This document shows positions 51,006 to 59,659 of a stretch of DNA of 64,000 bases, one piece after another. Made by a program: the position numbers and the translations under genes. Below the pieces are notes generated by a model that ran no database searches, was not told the origin of the DNA, and worked only from the letters and a program-made list of their open reading frames with translations. The stretch spans positions 930,001-994,000 of the forward strand of contig NZ_JAAAGB010000001.1 of assembly GCF_010586825.1 (NCBI RefSeq), read 5' to 3'. The stretch is from Draconibacterium mangrovi (GTDB taxonomy: Bacteria > Bacteroidota > Bacteroidia > Bacteroidales > Prolixibacteraceae). Each line of letters starts with the position of its first letter. Position 1 is the first letter of the stretch.

Positions 51006-52241
51006 ATGAAAGCATTAAAATTTACAATGGTCGCAGCTTTGGCTGTAATCCTTTTTACAAGTTGCGAGAAAGACGAAATGATGGAACCGGAAACAAAAAG
51101 CGGAATGTTACCCGATGTGGTTCCTGCAAAAATGTACACGATAACGGTTGAAAACGTTTCTGTACCCTACCACTATTTTGAAGCAGGAGCCGAATTTGGC
51201 GTTACAGGCGGCGATGCAACTCCTCCGGCACATCCCGGCGAAACCATTACGGCTCATTTTCATGCCGGATCAAGTCACAAATTATCTTTTGCCTCCATGT
51301 ATGGCGCATCAAACGACTGGTTTTATGCTCCGGGCGACGATGGAATTGAACTATTTCCCGGAGGAACAGCACTGGAGGGCGACATTACAAGTATGATCTA
51401 TTTGTGGGATGCCGGAACCGAAGTTGACGGATCGACAACCGACGAAGAGGAAAGTAACCCGGTCGACATGGTTTCAACAACTGAAGAAAATATTCAGGTG
51501 CTTCTTGAATACAACGGTGAAAGCATGTTTACACTAACAATCAATGTGCTTCCCGGATCGGCAACACCACTTTCACCAACTGCCTGGGTGGTTCATTCAA
51601 TGGATCAGCACCCGATTTTTATGGAAGGCGAACTGGATTACGGAAAGGGACTGGAAGCTTTGGCAGAAACCGGAAATGCAGGTCCGCTGGGTGAATACCT
51701 GGAAATGCACAGCGGTTATGTTTCGCCTGTGGCTCCCGTACTTTGGGCGGTTCATGCAAAAGACGAAATGCCTATCTTCACCAACAACACAGCCGATCGT
51801 GGCGAAGGTTTGGAGTTATTGGCAGAAACCGGAAATCCAGGAGATCTGGCTGCCAGCCTGATTGGAATGGGATATCACGCAGGTGCTTACGCTGTTCCTG
51901 ACGGAAAAAACAGTGCAGGTCCGCTTTTCCCCGGCGATAAATACACCTTTAGTATTGATGCCCAGCCGAACCAATACCTGAGTATTGCAAGTATGTTAGG
52001 TAACTCCAACGATATTTTCTTTGCCTTTGGCGACAGTGGCATTAAGTTGAACTTCGGTAACGAAGCCCAGGATATAACTGACGAAATTATGCTGTGGGAT
52101 GCCGGAACTGAAGTAAACGAATACCCGGGAACAAAATCGATGGATGAAGACGAAGGCGGTCTGGTTCGTTTACTCGACGACGGCTTTATGTATCCTGACG
52201 TAGATAAAATTATTAAGGTAACAATCAGAAAAAGTAAGTAG
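51006..52241 (+). CDS. Spondin-domain lipoprotein with two repeats
   Basis: A 411-residue lipoprotein with a signal peptide and lipobox (TSCEKD, Cys at about residue 20). Two spondin-N-like domains are visible: KLSFASMYGASNDWFYAPGDDGIELF (about 96-121) and QYLSIASMLGNSNDIFFAFGDSGIKL (about 321-346). Each is followed by an LWDAGTEV segment, and between them lies a repeated PVAP/HxMDQHPIF stretch. Spondin-N domains in bacterial exported proteins are adhesion-related by name only. A Pho-box-like site upstream suggests control by the preceding two-component system. Confidence 0.85.
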   Translation: MKALKFTMVAALAVILFTSCEKDEMMEPETKSGMLPDVVPAKMYTITVENVSVPYHYFEAGAEFGVTGGDATPPAHPGETITAHFHAGSSHKLSFASMYGASNDWFYAPGDDGIELFPGGTALEGDITSMIYLWDAGTEVDGSTTDEEESNPVDMVSTTEENIQVLLEYNGESMFTLTINVLPGSATPLSPTAWVVHSMDQHPIFMEGELDYGKGLEALAETGNAGPLGEYLEMHSGYVSPVAPVLWAVHAKDEMPIFTNNTADRGEGLELLAETGNPGDLAASLIGMGYHAGAYAVPDGKNSAGPLFPGDKYTFSIDAQPNQYLSIASMLGNSNDIFFAFGDSGIKLNFGNEAQDITDEIMLWDAGTEVNEYPGTKSMDEDEGGLVRLLDDGFMYPDVDKIIKVTIRKSK

Positions 52242-52265
52242 GTGCGAGGGAAAATGAGAGCAAAG

Positions 52266-52296
52266 AATCCGTCGGTGAAAGCCGGTGGATTTTTTA
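52266..52296 (+). terminator. Terminator of the spondin-domain gene
   Basis: AATCC (52266-52270) and GGATT with inner CGG/CCG pairs enclose GTGAAA, followed by TTTTTT. It lies 25 bp after the stop codon. Confidence 0.7.
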
Positions 52297-52356
52297 TTTC
52301 TTTTTTAAACGATTCGTACCGTAACAATCCATCCACCGTTCAGGGAACCAAACTTG
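52294..52356 (-). pseudogene. 3' remnant of a second copy of the 52524-53051 gene
   Basis: On the minus strand, reading into a stop at 52294-52296, the last 20 codons give VWFPERWMDCYGTNRLKKK. This matches the end of the neighbouring gene's product, VGFPEREMACFGTNRLKKQ, at 14 of 19 positions. Immediately on the 5' side the similarity stops and the dispersed repeat (52361-52422) begins. The fragment therefore looks like the tail of a tandem duplicate whose body was lost or replaced by the repeat. Confidence 0.65.
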
Positions 52357-52360
52357 AATA

Positions 52361-52422
52361 GAATTTCGAATGATGATTAACGATTTTTGATTGCAGAATG
52401 AGTAGGCAGTAAGCAAAAAACA
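52361..52422. repeat. Dispersed intergenic repeat, long form, copy 2
   Basis: Shares the first 26 bases (GAATTTCGAATGATGATTAA and following) exactly with 45192-45217, then a related CAGAATGAGTAGGCAGTA stretch. It abuts the gene remnant at 52294-52356. A further inverted, partial copy (GCCTACTGCCTACTCA) lies near 55284-55300 before ctaB. Confidence 0.8.
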
Positions 52423-52523
52423 GTCGGCAAAAGTAATTTGATCTTTGTGTCTTTGCGTCCTTGTGTTTAAACTCGTCTTCCAGCGATAATCAGCTAAATC
52501 AGTCTTATCAGCGTTCAAAACTT

Positions 52524-53051
52524 TTATTGTTTTTTCAATCGGTTGGTGCCAAAACAAGCCATTTCCCTTTCCGGGAAACCAACATCAAAAACAGTTTCTA
52601 TCTCGTTATAGGCGATAATATTTATGGTGAAACGCGCCCGGCCTCCCGGAACAAAGTTTTCAATCCGCTCTGTTTCAAAAACCATCTTTTTAGGTGTTGA
52701 AATGGAATCATTCAAAGCATATTCAGTAAAATAACCTTCGTTGTGGTATTGACGGAACATCACCACTTTTCGGGCACTGTCGAAACTGATAATTCCTTTG
52801 TCGTCGTGTTTTTCACCTTCGGCATTTTGTGCTGTTGGTTCAAACTCTGAGTGGTGCTTTACTTCGATGTATTGTTTATTCATCAGCCACGAATAATCGG
52901 CTGTAATTTTTGATTTTGCATTTCCAAAACCCTCGCCGGTACCTTCCCACTTTCCAATTATGGTTTCAAAACGACTTAAAGGATTTTCCTGTGCAAACAA
53001 GCTAAATGAGGTTACAACCAAAATGAAAGTGGCTAATCCTTTCCAATTCAT
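52524..53051 (-). CDS. Exported protein of unknown function (THAP4/DUF1579-like beta-barrel)
   Basis: A 175-residue protein with a signal peptide (SLFAQ end near residue 21). The mature part begins FETIIGKWEGTGEGFG, which resembles the start of nitrobindin/THAP4-like or DUF1579 beta-barrels. The internal strands KGIISFDSARKVVMFRQYHNEG and the tail AYNEIETVFDVGFPERE fit such a barrel. A haem ligand cannot be pointed out. Its ATG overlaps the stop of the DEAD-box helicase gene by four bases, so it is probably translated by coupling. A truncated second copy lies downstream at 52294-52356. Confidence 0.75.
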   Translation of the reverse strand: MNWKGLATFILVVTSFSLFAQENPLSRFETIIGKWEGTGEGFGNAKSKITADYSWLMNKQYIEVKHHSEFEPTAQNAEGEKHDDKGIISFDSARKVVMFRQYHNEGYFTEYALNDSISTPKKMVFETERIENFVPGGRARFTINIIAYNEIETVFDVGFPEREMACFGTNRLKKQ

Positions 53052-54301
53052 TGTTTCTTTTTTTTCTGGTACGACTGACGGTGTTTGTGCTGGCTGTTTC
53101 CTTTTTTGTATTTATGAAATTTCCCGTGTCCGTGCTTTTTCCCTTTCGAAGGAGTCCGCCATGCAGGGCCTTCGCCAAACTGCTCGGGTAGCGGAATTTT
53201 AAATACTTCGCGCTCGATCAGCTCCTCAATACGATGGAACTTGTACATGTCGTCTTCGTTCACCAGGGTAAGTGCCACTCCTGTTGAATCGGCACGCGCA
53301 GTACGTCCAACGCGGTGTACATAGTCTTCAGCATCGCCCGGCACATCGTAGTTGATCACCAGGTTAATATCTTTAATATCGATACCGCGGCTCATTACAT
53401 CGGTAGCCACCAAAATACGAATCCGCCTGGATCGAAATCCGTTCAGCACATTTTCGCGCTCACGTTGTTCCAGATCCGAAGAAATAGCTTCGGCATCAAA
53501 ACCTTTCTTTTTTAGCCTTTTTGCCAATTCGTTGGTTACGCGCTTGGTTGAGCAGAAAATGATTACACTGCTGTAATCCGGATTTTCCGAAATGAGGTGC
53601 GCCACCAAATCGCCCTTTTGTTTATCGTAAATAAGGTACGCGGCCTGTAACACGCCTTCTGCCGGTTTCGACATGGCAATGTTTATCTCCTTAGGATTAT
53701 TCAGAATCTCCGAAGCCAGCTTCCTGATCTTCGGTGCCATAGTTGCACTGAACATCAGCGTTTGGCGCTCTTTTGGCAGGTACGAAATAATCTTTGTAAT
53801 GTCCTCGTAAAAACCAATATCCAGCATCCGGTCGGCCTCATCAAGAATCAGAAATTCGATCTTATCAAATTTTACGTATCCCAGGTTCAGGTGCGAGATC
53901 AATTTTCCAGGGGTAGCAATAATAATGTCGGCTCCTTTGGTCAATGCCCGTTTTTGTTGGCCCCATTCGTCACCATCGCCACCGCCATACAAGGCAATGG
54001 AATGGATGCCCATGGTATAGCCAATTCCCTGCACCTGCTGATCGATTTGCATGGCCAGCTCGCGCGTTGGTACAATAATCAGTGTTGAGGTTTCTCCGCC
54101 GGGTAAATCGGCAATTAAATCAAGAATAGGGAGCAAAAAAGCTGCGGTTTTTCCTGTTCCGGTTTGGGCACAGGCTATAAGGTCGCTACCTTCCAATATA
54201 ATGGGAATTGCCTGCTCCTGAATCGGAGTAGCATTTTTAAATCCCATGTATTCTATGGCATCTAATAAATCGTAATTAATGCCAAGTTCTTCAAACGTCA
54301 T
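53048..54301 (-). CDS. DEAD-box RNA helicase
   Basis: A 417-residue ATP-dependent RNA helicase. Motif Q and I are at the N-terminus (ATPIQEQAIPIILEGSDLIACAQTGTGKT around 24-52), motif II is DEAD in LILDEADRML near 153, motif III SAT near 185, and motif VI HRVGRTARAD near 325-334. The C-terminal tail (390-417) is basic and low in complexity (KGKKHGHGKFHKYKKGN). It is of the RhlE/DbpA general type and probably helps unwind RNA duplexes in ribosome assembly or cold adaptation; the exact role is not visible. It overlaps the next gene's start by four bases. Confidence 0.94.
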   Translation of the reverse strand: MTFEELGINYDLLDAIEYMGFKNATPIQEQAIPIILEGSDLIACAQTGTGKTAAFLLPILDLIADLPGGETSTLIIVPTRELAMQIDQQVQGIGYTMGIHSIALYGGGDGDEWGQQKRALTKGADIIIATPGKLISHLNLGYVKFDKIEFLILDEADRMLDIGFYEDITKIISYLPKERQTLMFSATMAPKIRKLASEILNNPKEINIAMSKPAEGVLQAAYLIYDKQKGDLVAHLISENPDYSSVIIFCSTKRVTNELAKRLKKKGFDAEAISSDLEQRERENVLNGFRSRRIRILVATDVMSRGIDIKDINLVINYDVPGDAEDYVHRVGRTARADSTGVALTLVNEDDMYKFHRIEELIEREVFKIPLPEQFGEGPAWRTPSKGKKHGHGKFHKYKKGNSQHKHRQSYQKKKKQ

Positions 54302-54366
54302 TCAATACTTTTAATATGTGCTTACAAATGTAGTTAAAATAAACGGCACAGTAGGATTACACCACC

Positions 54367-55227
54367 TTATGTATGAACCAAACTGTCAACAATTAAAAAG
54401 ATCATCATAAAAAGGTAAAGGAAGTTGAGTTTGTAGAATGAGGGGCGTACTTTAAACTCGTCCTGAACAAAAACCGCCATGGTGAGCGACGACAGGAGGT
54501 AAAAGATGTAAAATAGTAGCAAGAACATGATGAGTTTGTTGCCGATAACAAAAAAGATAACCAGGAATGCGGATGCTATTGTTGTGAGAATCCAGGTGTA
54601 GGTTACCCGTTTTATTTGCAGTTCGGAAAAAAGCTGGTTCAGACTGGGCATTTTTGCCAGTTTATATTGCTCGCCAAACATCAACAGTAGCAACCAGAAA
54701 TGCGGAATTTGCCCGATAAAAAAGAAGGCTGCTACCAATAATATTATTTCAGAGGAAAGACTTCCACCCGCTCCGGCCCAACCGATCATAGGTGGAATTG
54801 CGCCAACCATCGACCCGGGAATAACCGCAAAAGCCGATACTTTTTTTAGCGGGGTGTAAACGCCGTTGTAAAAGAAAAGCGTTAGCCAGCTTAAAGCCAA
54901 AGCCATCGGCGGATTGCTAATAATAAGAACGATTGAACCAACAAAAGCAAAAGCAATGGCCACCAATAAAGCATTTTGGGGGCTGATTTTTCCACTAGGC
55001 AGCGGCCGATCTTTTGTGCGTGGCATTTGAGCATCAACATCGCGCTCCTGCCAGTGGTTGAGAACACTCGAACTGCAAGCCATAAAAAATACGCCCAGCA
55101 ACAACCACCACCCCTGTGCATCAACATCGTGTGTAAAAAGCACATAACCGGTTAATGCCGATAAAGCAATGGGTAACGATATTCGCACCTTGCCCAATTC
55201 GTATATTATTTTTAGCTGCTGTTTCAT
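54367..55227 (-). CDS. ctaB: Protoheme IX farnesyltransferase
   Basis: A 286-residue polytopic membrane enzyme converting haem B to haem O by farnesylation. The UbiA prenyltransferase aspartate-rich motif NHWQERDVDAQMPRTKDRPLPSG is at about residues 57-79 and the second motif YTPLKK at about 123-128. It is the last gene of the caa3 oxidase operon, which needs haem A derived from haem O (haem A synthase is not in view). A repeat-rich spacer separates it from coxB. Confidence 0.94.
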   Translation of the reverse strand: MKQQLKIIYELGKVRISLPIALSALTGYVLFTHDVDAQGWWLLLGVFFMACSSSVLNHWQERDVDAQMPRTKDRPLPSGKISPQNALLVAIAFAFVGSIVLIISNPPMALALSWLTLFFYNGVYTPLKKVSAFAVIPGSMVGAIPPMIGWAGAGGSLSSEIILLVAAFFFIGQIPHFWLLLLMFGEQYKLAKMPSLNQLFSELQIKRVTYTWILTTIASAFLVIFFVIGNKLIMFLLLFYIFYLLSSLTMAVFVQDEFKVRPSFYKLNFLYLFMMIFLIVDSLVHT

Positions 55228-55334
55228 ATTATTTGAACCACATTAGACACATAAAATACATTAGTATTTTGCCTATTGTATTTTGCCTACTGCCTACTCA
55301 ATTTCAAATTAATCCTTTATCACTAATCCTTTAT
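55228..55334. repeat. Repeat-rich spacer between coxB and ctaB
   Basis: The 107 bp include inverted copies of the AGTAGGCAGTAGGCAAAA-type word (about 55270-55300) and an iterated AATCCTTTATCACT word (about 55310-55334). The same words occur near 45092, 45220 and 45374. Confidence 0.6.
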
Positions 55335-56285
55335 CTACTTCACCGTTTTCAGGTACTCAATAATATTATTAATATCGTCATCTGAAAGTTGCCCTTCGTA
55401 CGATACCATTAAGCCTTTATTGTATCCGTCCACAACATCGGCATTTGGTTCGTATATCGATTTCCGAATGTAATCTTCGTCCACCGTAACCTGACGTTTT
55501 TCGCGGCCGGTTTGCACCGTTTGTTCTTCGCCCCAAATACCTTTAAAACTTGGGCCAACCAATTTTGTTCCATCCAGTGTATGACAGGCAAAACAACCGA
55601 TATTTTGCATAATCCGTTTACCCGTTGCAGCAGGCGATTCTATTTCAGCCACCGAAGCAGCAACACTTGTTGTATCGGTTATCCACGACTGAAAAGCAGA
55701 ATCTTCCATCACCTCCACATAAGTGTACATATAGGAGTGTTGCAACCCGCAATATTCGGCACAGAACAGTTCGTAGGTTCCCACTTTTTGCGGCTCAAAC
55801 CACATGAAATTATCTTTTTTACCGGGTACCATATCCTGCTTCACACGAAATGCCGGGATGTAAAGACTGTGCAACACATCCATGGCCACCAGGTTTAATT
55901 TAACCGGCTGGTCTTTTGGCAGGAAAAGCGTATCGGTACGTCGGCCATTTTCATATTCAAAACTAAAGTTCCACATCCGTCCGTAGGCGGTAATTTCCAT
56001 CGCGTCTTTTGGTGCGCGTTGCATGGGTTTCCACCCTGCCCAGCCGTAGTAAAACATCAGCATGGTAATAAGAAAAGGAATAACAGTCCAGATAATTTCC
56101 AATTTGGTGCTTCCTTCAATCTGTGTTGCTTTCGGATTTTTTTTCTTGTTGTATTTAAAAATGAAGACAAGCATTACCACCGTTAGCCCAATAAGGAACA
56201 AAAACGATATGCCCATTATGACAAGAAATGCAGTGTCGACACCCTGAACAAAATTTGAGGCTTTGGTTATTTCTGAGCTATACAT
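55335..56285 (-). CDS. coxB: caa3 oxidase subunit II with fused cytochrome c
   Basis: A 316-residue subunit. Two N-terminal membrane segments (about 15-50 and 60-80) anchor it. The CuA site is CAEYCGLQHSYMYTYVEVM, with the ligand Cys, Glu, Cys, His and Met order intact, near residues 175-193. A C-terminal c-type cytochrome follows, with haem-attachment CFACH near residue 232 and a candidate Met ligand near 292. The fused haem marks the caa3 type, as in Rhodothermus and Thermus. It receives electrons from soluble or membrane cytochrome c and passes them to CoxA. Confidence 0.94.
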   Translation of the reverse strand: MYSSEITKASNFVQGVDTAFLVIMGISFLFLIGLTVVMLVFIFKYNKKKNPKATQIEGSTKLEIIWTVIPFLITMLMFYYGWAGWKPMQRAPKDAMEITAYGRMWNFSFEYENGRRTDTLFLPKDQPVKLNLVAMDVLHSLYIPAFRVKQDMVPGKKDNFMWFEPQKVGTYELFCAEYCGLQHSYMYTYVEVMEDSAFQSWITDTTSVAASVAEIESPAATGKRIMQNIGCFACHTLDGTKLVGPSFKGIWGEEQTVQTGREKRQVTVDEDYIRKSIYEPNADVVDGYNKGLMVSYEGQLSDDDINNIIEYLKTVK

Positions 56286-56287
56286 AG

Positions 56288-56578
56288 TTATACTCTATAG
56301 AGGTAATCTAAAAAGGTTATCACAATCACAACCACAAAAATGGCAAACACAAAGGCCACCATAAGTTTAATGTATGGTTTGTCGTATTTAAGGTGCATGA
56401 AGTAAGTTAACACCAGTACCGACTTTATTACTGCAAACAGTAAAGCTGCGGCAACGGTATATTCACCCAGTTCTATTGAAGTTATTCCTATCGATGCAAA
56501 AGTTAGTGCCAACAGCGCCACCAAAACGATGACGTATAATCGGTATGGAACGATATGATGATGTTTATCTTCTGACAT
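56288..56578 (-). CDS. coxD: caa3 oxidase subunit IV
   Basis: A 96-residue membrane protein with three hydrophobic segments, YRLYVIVLVALLALTFASIGI, YTVAAALLFAVIKSVLVLTYFMHL and PYIKLMVAFVFAIFVVVIVITFL. The YFMHLKYD signature is typical of the small CyoD/CtaF-type subunit. It lies between coxC and coxB, two bases from the latter. Subunit IV is not catalytic; it helps stabilise the complex. Confidence 0.9.
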   Translation of the reverse strand: MSEDKHHHIVPYRLYVIVLVALLALTFASIGITSIELGEYTVAAALLFAVIKSVLVLTYFMHLKYDKPYIKLMVAFVFAIFVVVIVITFLDYLYRV

Positions 56579-56588
56579 AGTGTTAGTT

Positions 56589-57218
56589 TTAATGGATGAG
56601 ATAAAATAAGGGGAACAGGAAAATCCAGATCAGGTCGACAAGGTGCCAGTACAATCCGCAGTTATCGAGTAACGACGGGCGTTTGGCATTTACTTTTCCG
56701 TTGGCAACACCTCGCATTGCAAATCCCATAATTATGAGGCCCACAATAATGTGCAGTGCATGTAATCCGGTCATTACAAAGTATAAACCAAAGAAAAGGA
56801 TTTCGCCCTGGCTCATTTCATTCAGCATCTGTTCCGATCCCGGCCAGATTCCGTGCGAGAATTTTACGCCCCACTCTATATACTTATTAACCAAAAAGCC
56901 AATGCCGATAAGAAATGTAATTACCAACAATGCAATGGCTACTTTTTTGTGTCCTTTCTGCAAAGCTGTTGTCGACATGGCAATCGTCATACTACTTACC
57001 AATAGAATAACGGTATTAAAGGCCCCAATAAAAGTGTTTAGTTCTTCGGCCGCCAGGTGAAATGCATCAGCATTCAGATAACGATAAACCGAGTACACGA
57101 TAAAAAGGCCGCCAAACAACAGTAATTCTGTAAAAATAAACAGCCACATTCCGATTTTCGACGATTCAGGATCGTACATATCGGGGTGTTCGATATGAGC
57201 ATGTTGATGTTCAGCCAT
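56589..57218 (-). CDS. coxC: caa3 oxidase subunit III
   Basis: A roughly 210-residue membrane subunit with five membrane segments. Family features include GMWLFIFTELLLFGGLF near residues 24-40, YIEWGVKFSHGIWPGS and the ending GLYWHLVDLIWIFLFPLFYL. The ATG at 57218 gives MAEHQHAHIEHPD, one base past the stop of coxA; an alternative ATG at 57227 overlaps coxA by eight bases. It sits between coxA and coxD. It probably stabilises subunit I and its proton path. Confidence 0.93.
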   Translation of the reverse strand: MAEHQHAHIEHPDMYDPESSKIGMWLFIFTELLLFGGLFIVYSVYRYLNADAFHLAAEELNTFIGAFNTVILLVSSMTIAMSTTALQKGHKKVAIALLVITFLIGIGFLVNKYIEWGVKFSHGIWPGSEQMLNEMSQGEILFFGLYFVMTGLHALHIIVGLIIMGFAMRGVANGKVNAKRPSLLDNCGLYWHLVDLIWIFLFPLFYLIH

Positions 57219-57219
57219 A

Positions 57220-58833
57220 TTAGTCATAGTTATAAGGTCCGTCTTTTTCTCCCAAAACAGGTTCTTTCTCAAAATTTAATACTGGTGGCGGCGAAGTAAC
57301 CGTCCATTCCAGTGTTTTACTGTGCCACGGATTCATTTCTGCAGGAGGTCCTTTTCGGGCCGAGCGAACCAGGTTAACAACAATGATGATAAAACCGGTT
57401 ACCAATACCCACGAGCCCAGTGTGCTCAGGATATTTCCTCCATGGAACTCTTCGAGGTAGTCGTAATAACGCCGTGGCATTCCCATCATTCCCAAATAGA
57501 ACATGGGTGAATACAAGGCAAGAAAACCGATAAAGAAAACCAGCCAGCCAATATTGGCCCAGGCCTTATCATACATTCTTCCAAATATTTTTGGGAACCA
57601 GTAGTGCATTGCCGCAAAAAAGGCAAAGCCTGTACCGCCAAAAACAATGTAATGGAAATGGGCAACAACAAAGGCAGTGTCGTGCACATAAATATCGGTA
57701 GCCAGTGCCCCCAAAACAAGGCCGCTTAAACCACCAACCATAAACACAAAAATAAATGACACTGCCCAGTAAAAGGGCGTTTGGATATTGATCGATCCCT
57801 TATACATCGTCGATATCCAGTTAAAAACTTTTATTGCACTTGGTATGGCAACAATAAATGTGAGGAGTGAAAAATAATATTGTGCAGTTCCGCTCATTCC
57901 GGCAGTAAACATGTGGTGGCCCCAAACCAGGTAGCCCACAAATGCAATAGCCAATGTTGACGCGATAATTGCTTTATATCCAAAAATATGTTTTTGCGAA
58001 AATGTTGGAATAATCTCTGAAATAGCTCCCATAGCAGGCAGAATCATAATATAAACTGCCGGGTGCGAGTAAATCCAGAACAGGTGTTGATACAAAACAG
58101 GATCGCCGCCCAAAGCCGGGTCAAAAACGCCTACTCCGAATACCCGTTCAAGGGCAACCAATACCAGGGTGATACCAACCACCGGTGTTGCCAGCAATTG
58201 AATCCAGGCTGTTCCGTACAAAGTCCAAACAAATAGCGGAAGTTTTGTCCATTTCATTCCGGGGCAACGCAAGCGGTGAATGGTCACCAAAAAGTTTAAC
58301 CCGGTTAAGATGGATGAGAATCCCAAAACAAATGCCCCGAATACGGCGGGCAGCAAATTGGTTCCGGTTTTAAAACTGTAGGGTGCATAAAAGGTCCAGC
58401 CGGTGTCGGGAGTTCCCGAACCAAACAACAGTGCGCAAAGCACCAAAACTACTCCGGCAATGTACAACCACCACGAAAGCAGATTCAGTTTCGGGAAAGC
58501 CACATCTTTGGCTCCGATCATTATCGGCATCATGAGGTTTCCGAAAACCGCGGGTAAACCGGGCACCACCACCATAAAAATCATTATAACACCATGAACT
58601 GTAAACGTAGCGTTATAGGTTTGTGCATCCATAATAGTTTTACCGGGAGCCAGCAATTCAAATTTCATGGCAAGCCCCAACAAAACACCTGTTGCAAACA
58701 TGGTAGCTATCGAATACAGATAAAGAAGACCAATACGTTTATGGTCAGTGGAAAAAATCCATCCGAGCAAACCTTTGTATTTTCCCTGATAGGTTAAGTA
58801 GTTTGCTCCATTAACAGCATTTGTTGTATGCAT
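57220..58833 (-). CDS. coxA: caa3 oxidase subunit I (A2 type)
   Basis: The 537-residue catalytic subunit with about twelve membrane helices, binding haem A, haem a3 and CuB. The active-site segment reads WIYSHPAVYIMILPAMGAISEII near 244-266: the proton-channel Glu of A1 oxidases (HPEVY) is replaced by the Tyr-Ser pair preceding HPAVY. This is the A2-type pattern known from Rhodothermus marinus caa3. The CuB and haem histidines are in VHGVIMIF, WGHHMFTAG and VAHFHYIVFGG. It is preceded by sco and followed by coxC. Confidence 0.96.
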   Translation of the reverse strand: MHTTNAVNGANYLTYQGKYKGLLGWIFSTDHKRIGLLYLYSIATMFATGVLLGLAMKFELLAPGKTIMDAQTYNATFTVHGVIMIFMVVVPGLPAVFGNLMMPIMIGAKDVAFPKLNLLSWWLYIAGVVLVLCALLFGSGTPDTGWTFYAPYSFKTGTNLLPAVFGAFVLGFSSILTGLNFLVTIHRLRCPGMKWTKLPLFVWTLYGTAWIQLLATPVVGITLVLVALERVFGVGVFDPALGGDPVLYQHLFWIYSHPAVYIMILPAMGAISEIIPTFSQKHIFGYKAIIASTLAIAFVGYLVWGHHMFTAGMSGTAQYYFSLLTFIVAIPSAIKVFNWISTMYKGSINIQTPFYWAVSFIFVFMVGGLSGLVLGALATDIYVHDTAFVVAHFHYIVFGGTGFAFFAAMHYWFPKIFGRMYDKAWANIGWLVFFIGFLALYSPMFYLGMMGMPRRYYDYLEEFHGGNILSTLGSWVLVTGFIIIVVNLVRSARKGPPAEMNPWHSKTLEWTVTSPPPVLNFEKEPVLGEKDGPYNYD

Positions 58834-58843
58834 AAAGTTTAGT

Positions 58844-59659
58844 TTAATTTACTTTTTTCTTTGGTTTTAATACCAGGAATAGCAGTAAAACCAGTCCAAA
58901 AAATATAATAACGATTCCGCTTACTTTAGTCACATTTAACACATATGTTTGTCCTTGCGGATCGTAGGAATAACAAAATCGTAATACTTTGTTCAGGGTA
59001 GGTCCCGATTGGCCCTTCGAGGCTTCAACAATGGCCATTTTCCATTCGAACGGCAAAAAGTACAGTCCATTTAAATAACGGGTAATTTTTTCATCGGGGC
59101 TTACAACGATTAACGATGCTGCATGCAGAAAATCGTTACCTGTTTTTTTGTATTTAAAACCTGTTGCTGTTGTAGCCCTTACAATACTTGCACTATCGGA
59201 AACAAAAAATAACCAGCCGGTTTTTGCTTCCTCCACTTTTTCGGGATTATTCATTAATTGCAGGTAATTTGTTTTTTTCCTGATTCCCAAATCGATTGTT
59301 TCTCGCGGATCAAAACTAATTGTCAAAACCTGGTAATCTTCCCCGGTAACAAGATCTGATTTGTCCATCACCCCGGCAACGGCTTCCATTAGCGGGCTAC
59401 AAATTCCCGGACAGCGGTAATACACAAAATTCAGAATGGTTGGCTTATCTATTAAATCTGACAACCACACCTGCTCGCCGGCTTCATTTATCAGCGAAAT
59501 ACTATCGGGTAAATAATCGTCGAGATGTTCCACCACCCCTATTTCAACATCATCGTCGGTAGCGGCAGGATTAATTACGCTTTGAGAATTTGACACTTGA
59601 GCAAGTAGCAGAAAGACACCTGCAAGAAACGTTGTAATATAATTTACAGTCTTTTTCAT
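58844..59659 (-). CDS. sco: SCO1/SenC-type copper chaperone
   Basis: A 271-residue protein with an N-terminal signal/anchor segment (residues 5-22) and a C-terminal membrane segment (249-265, IIFFGLVLLLFLVLK). The thioredoxin-like domain carries the copper-binding CxxxC motif CPGICSPLMEA near 96-106, and a histidine in FLHAASLIV near 190 is a third ligand candidate. SCO proteins load copper into CuA of oxidase subunit II. It is the first gene of the operon, immediately upstream of coxA, with the divergent control region at 59660-60331. Confidence 0.93.
   Translation of the reverse strand: MKKTVNYITTFLAGVFLLLAQVSNSQSVINPAATDDDVEIGVVEHLDDYLPDSISLINEAGEQVWLSDLIDKPTILNFVYYRCPGICSPLMEAVAGVMDKSDLVTGEDYQVLTISFDPRETIDLGIRKKTNYLQLMNNPEKVEEAKTGWLFFVSDSASIVRATTATGFKYKKTGNDFLHAASLIVVSPDEKITRYLNGLYFLPFEWKMAIVEASKGQSGPTLNKVLRFCYSYDPQGQTYVLNVTKVSGIVIIFFGLVLLLFLVLKPKKKVN

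Noticed and set aside
52294-52557. 87-codon minus-strand frame as a full gene
   Set aside because: Only its last 20 codons match the neighbouring gene; the rest is repeat sequence. It was annotated as a remnant instead.
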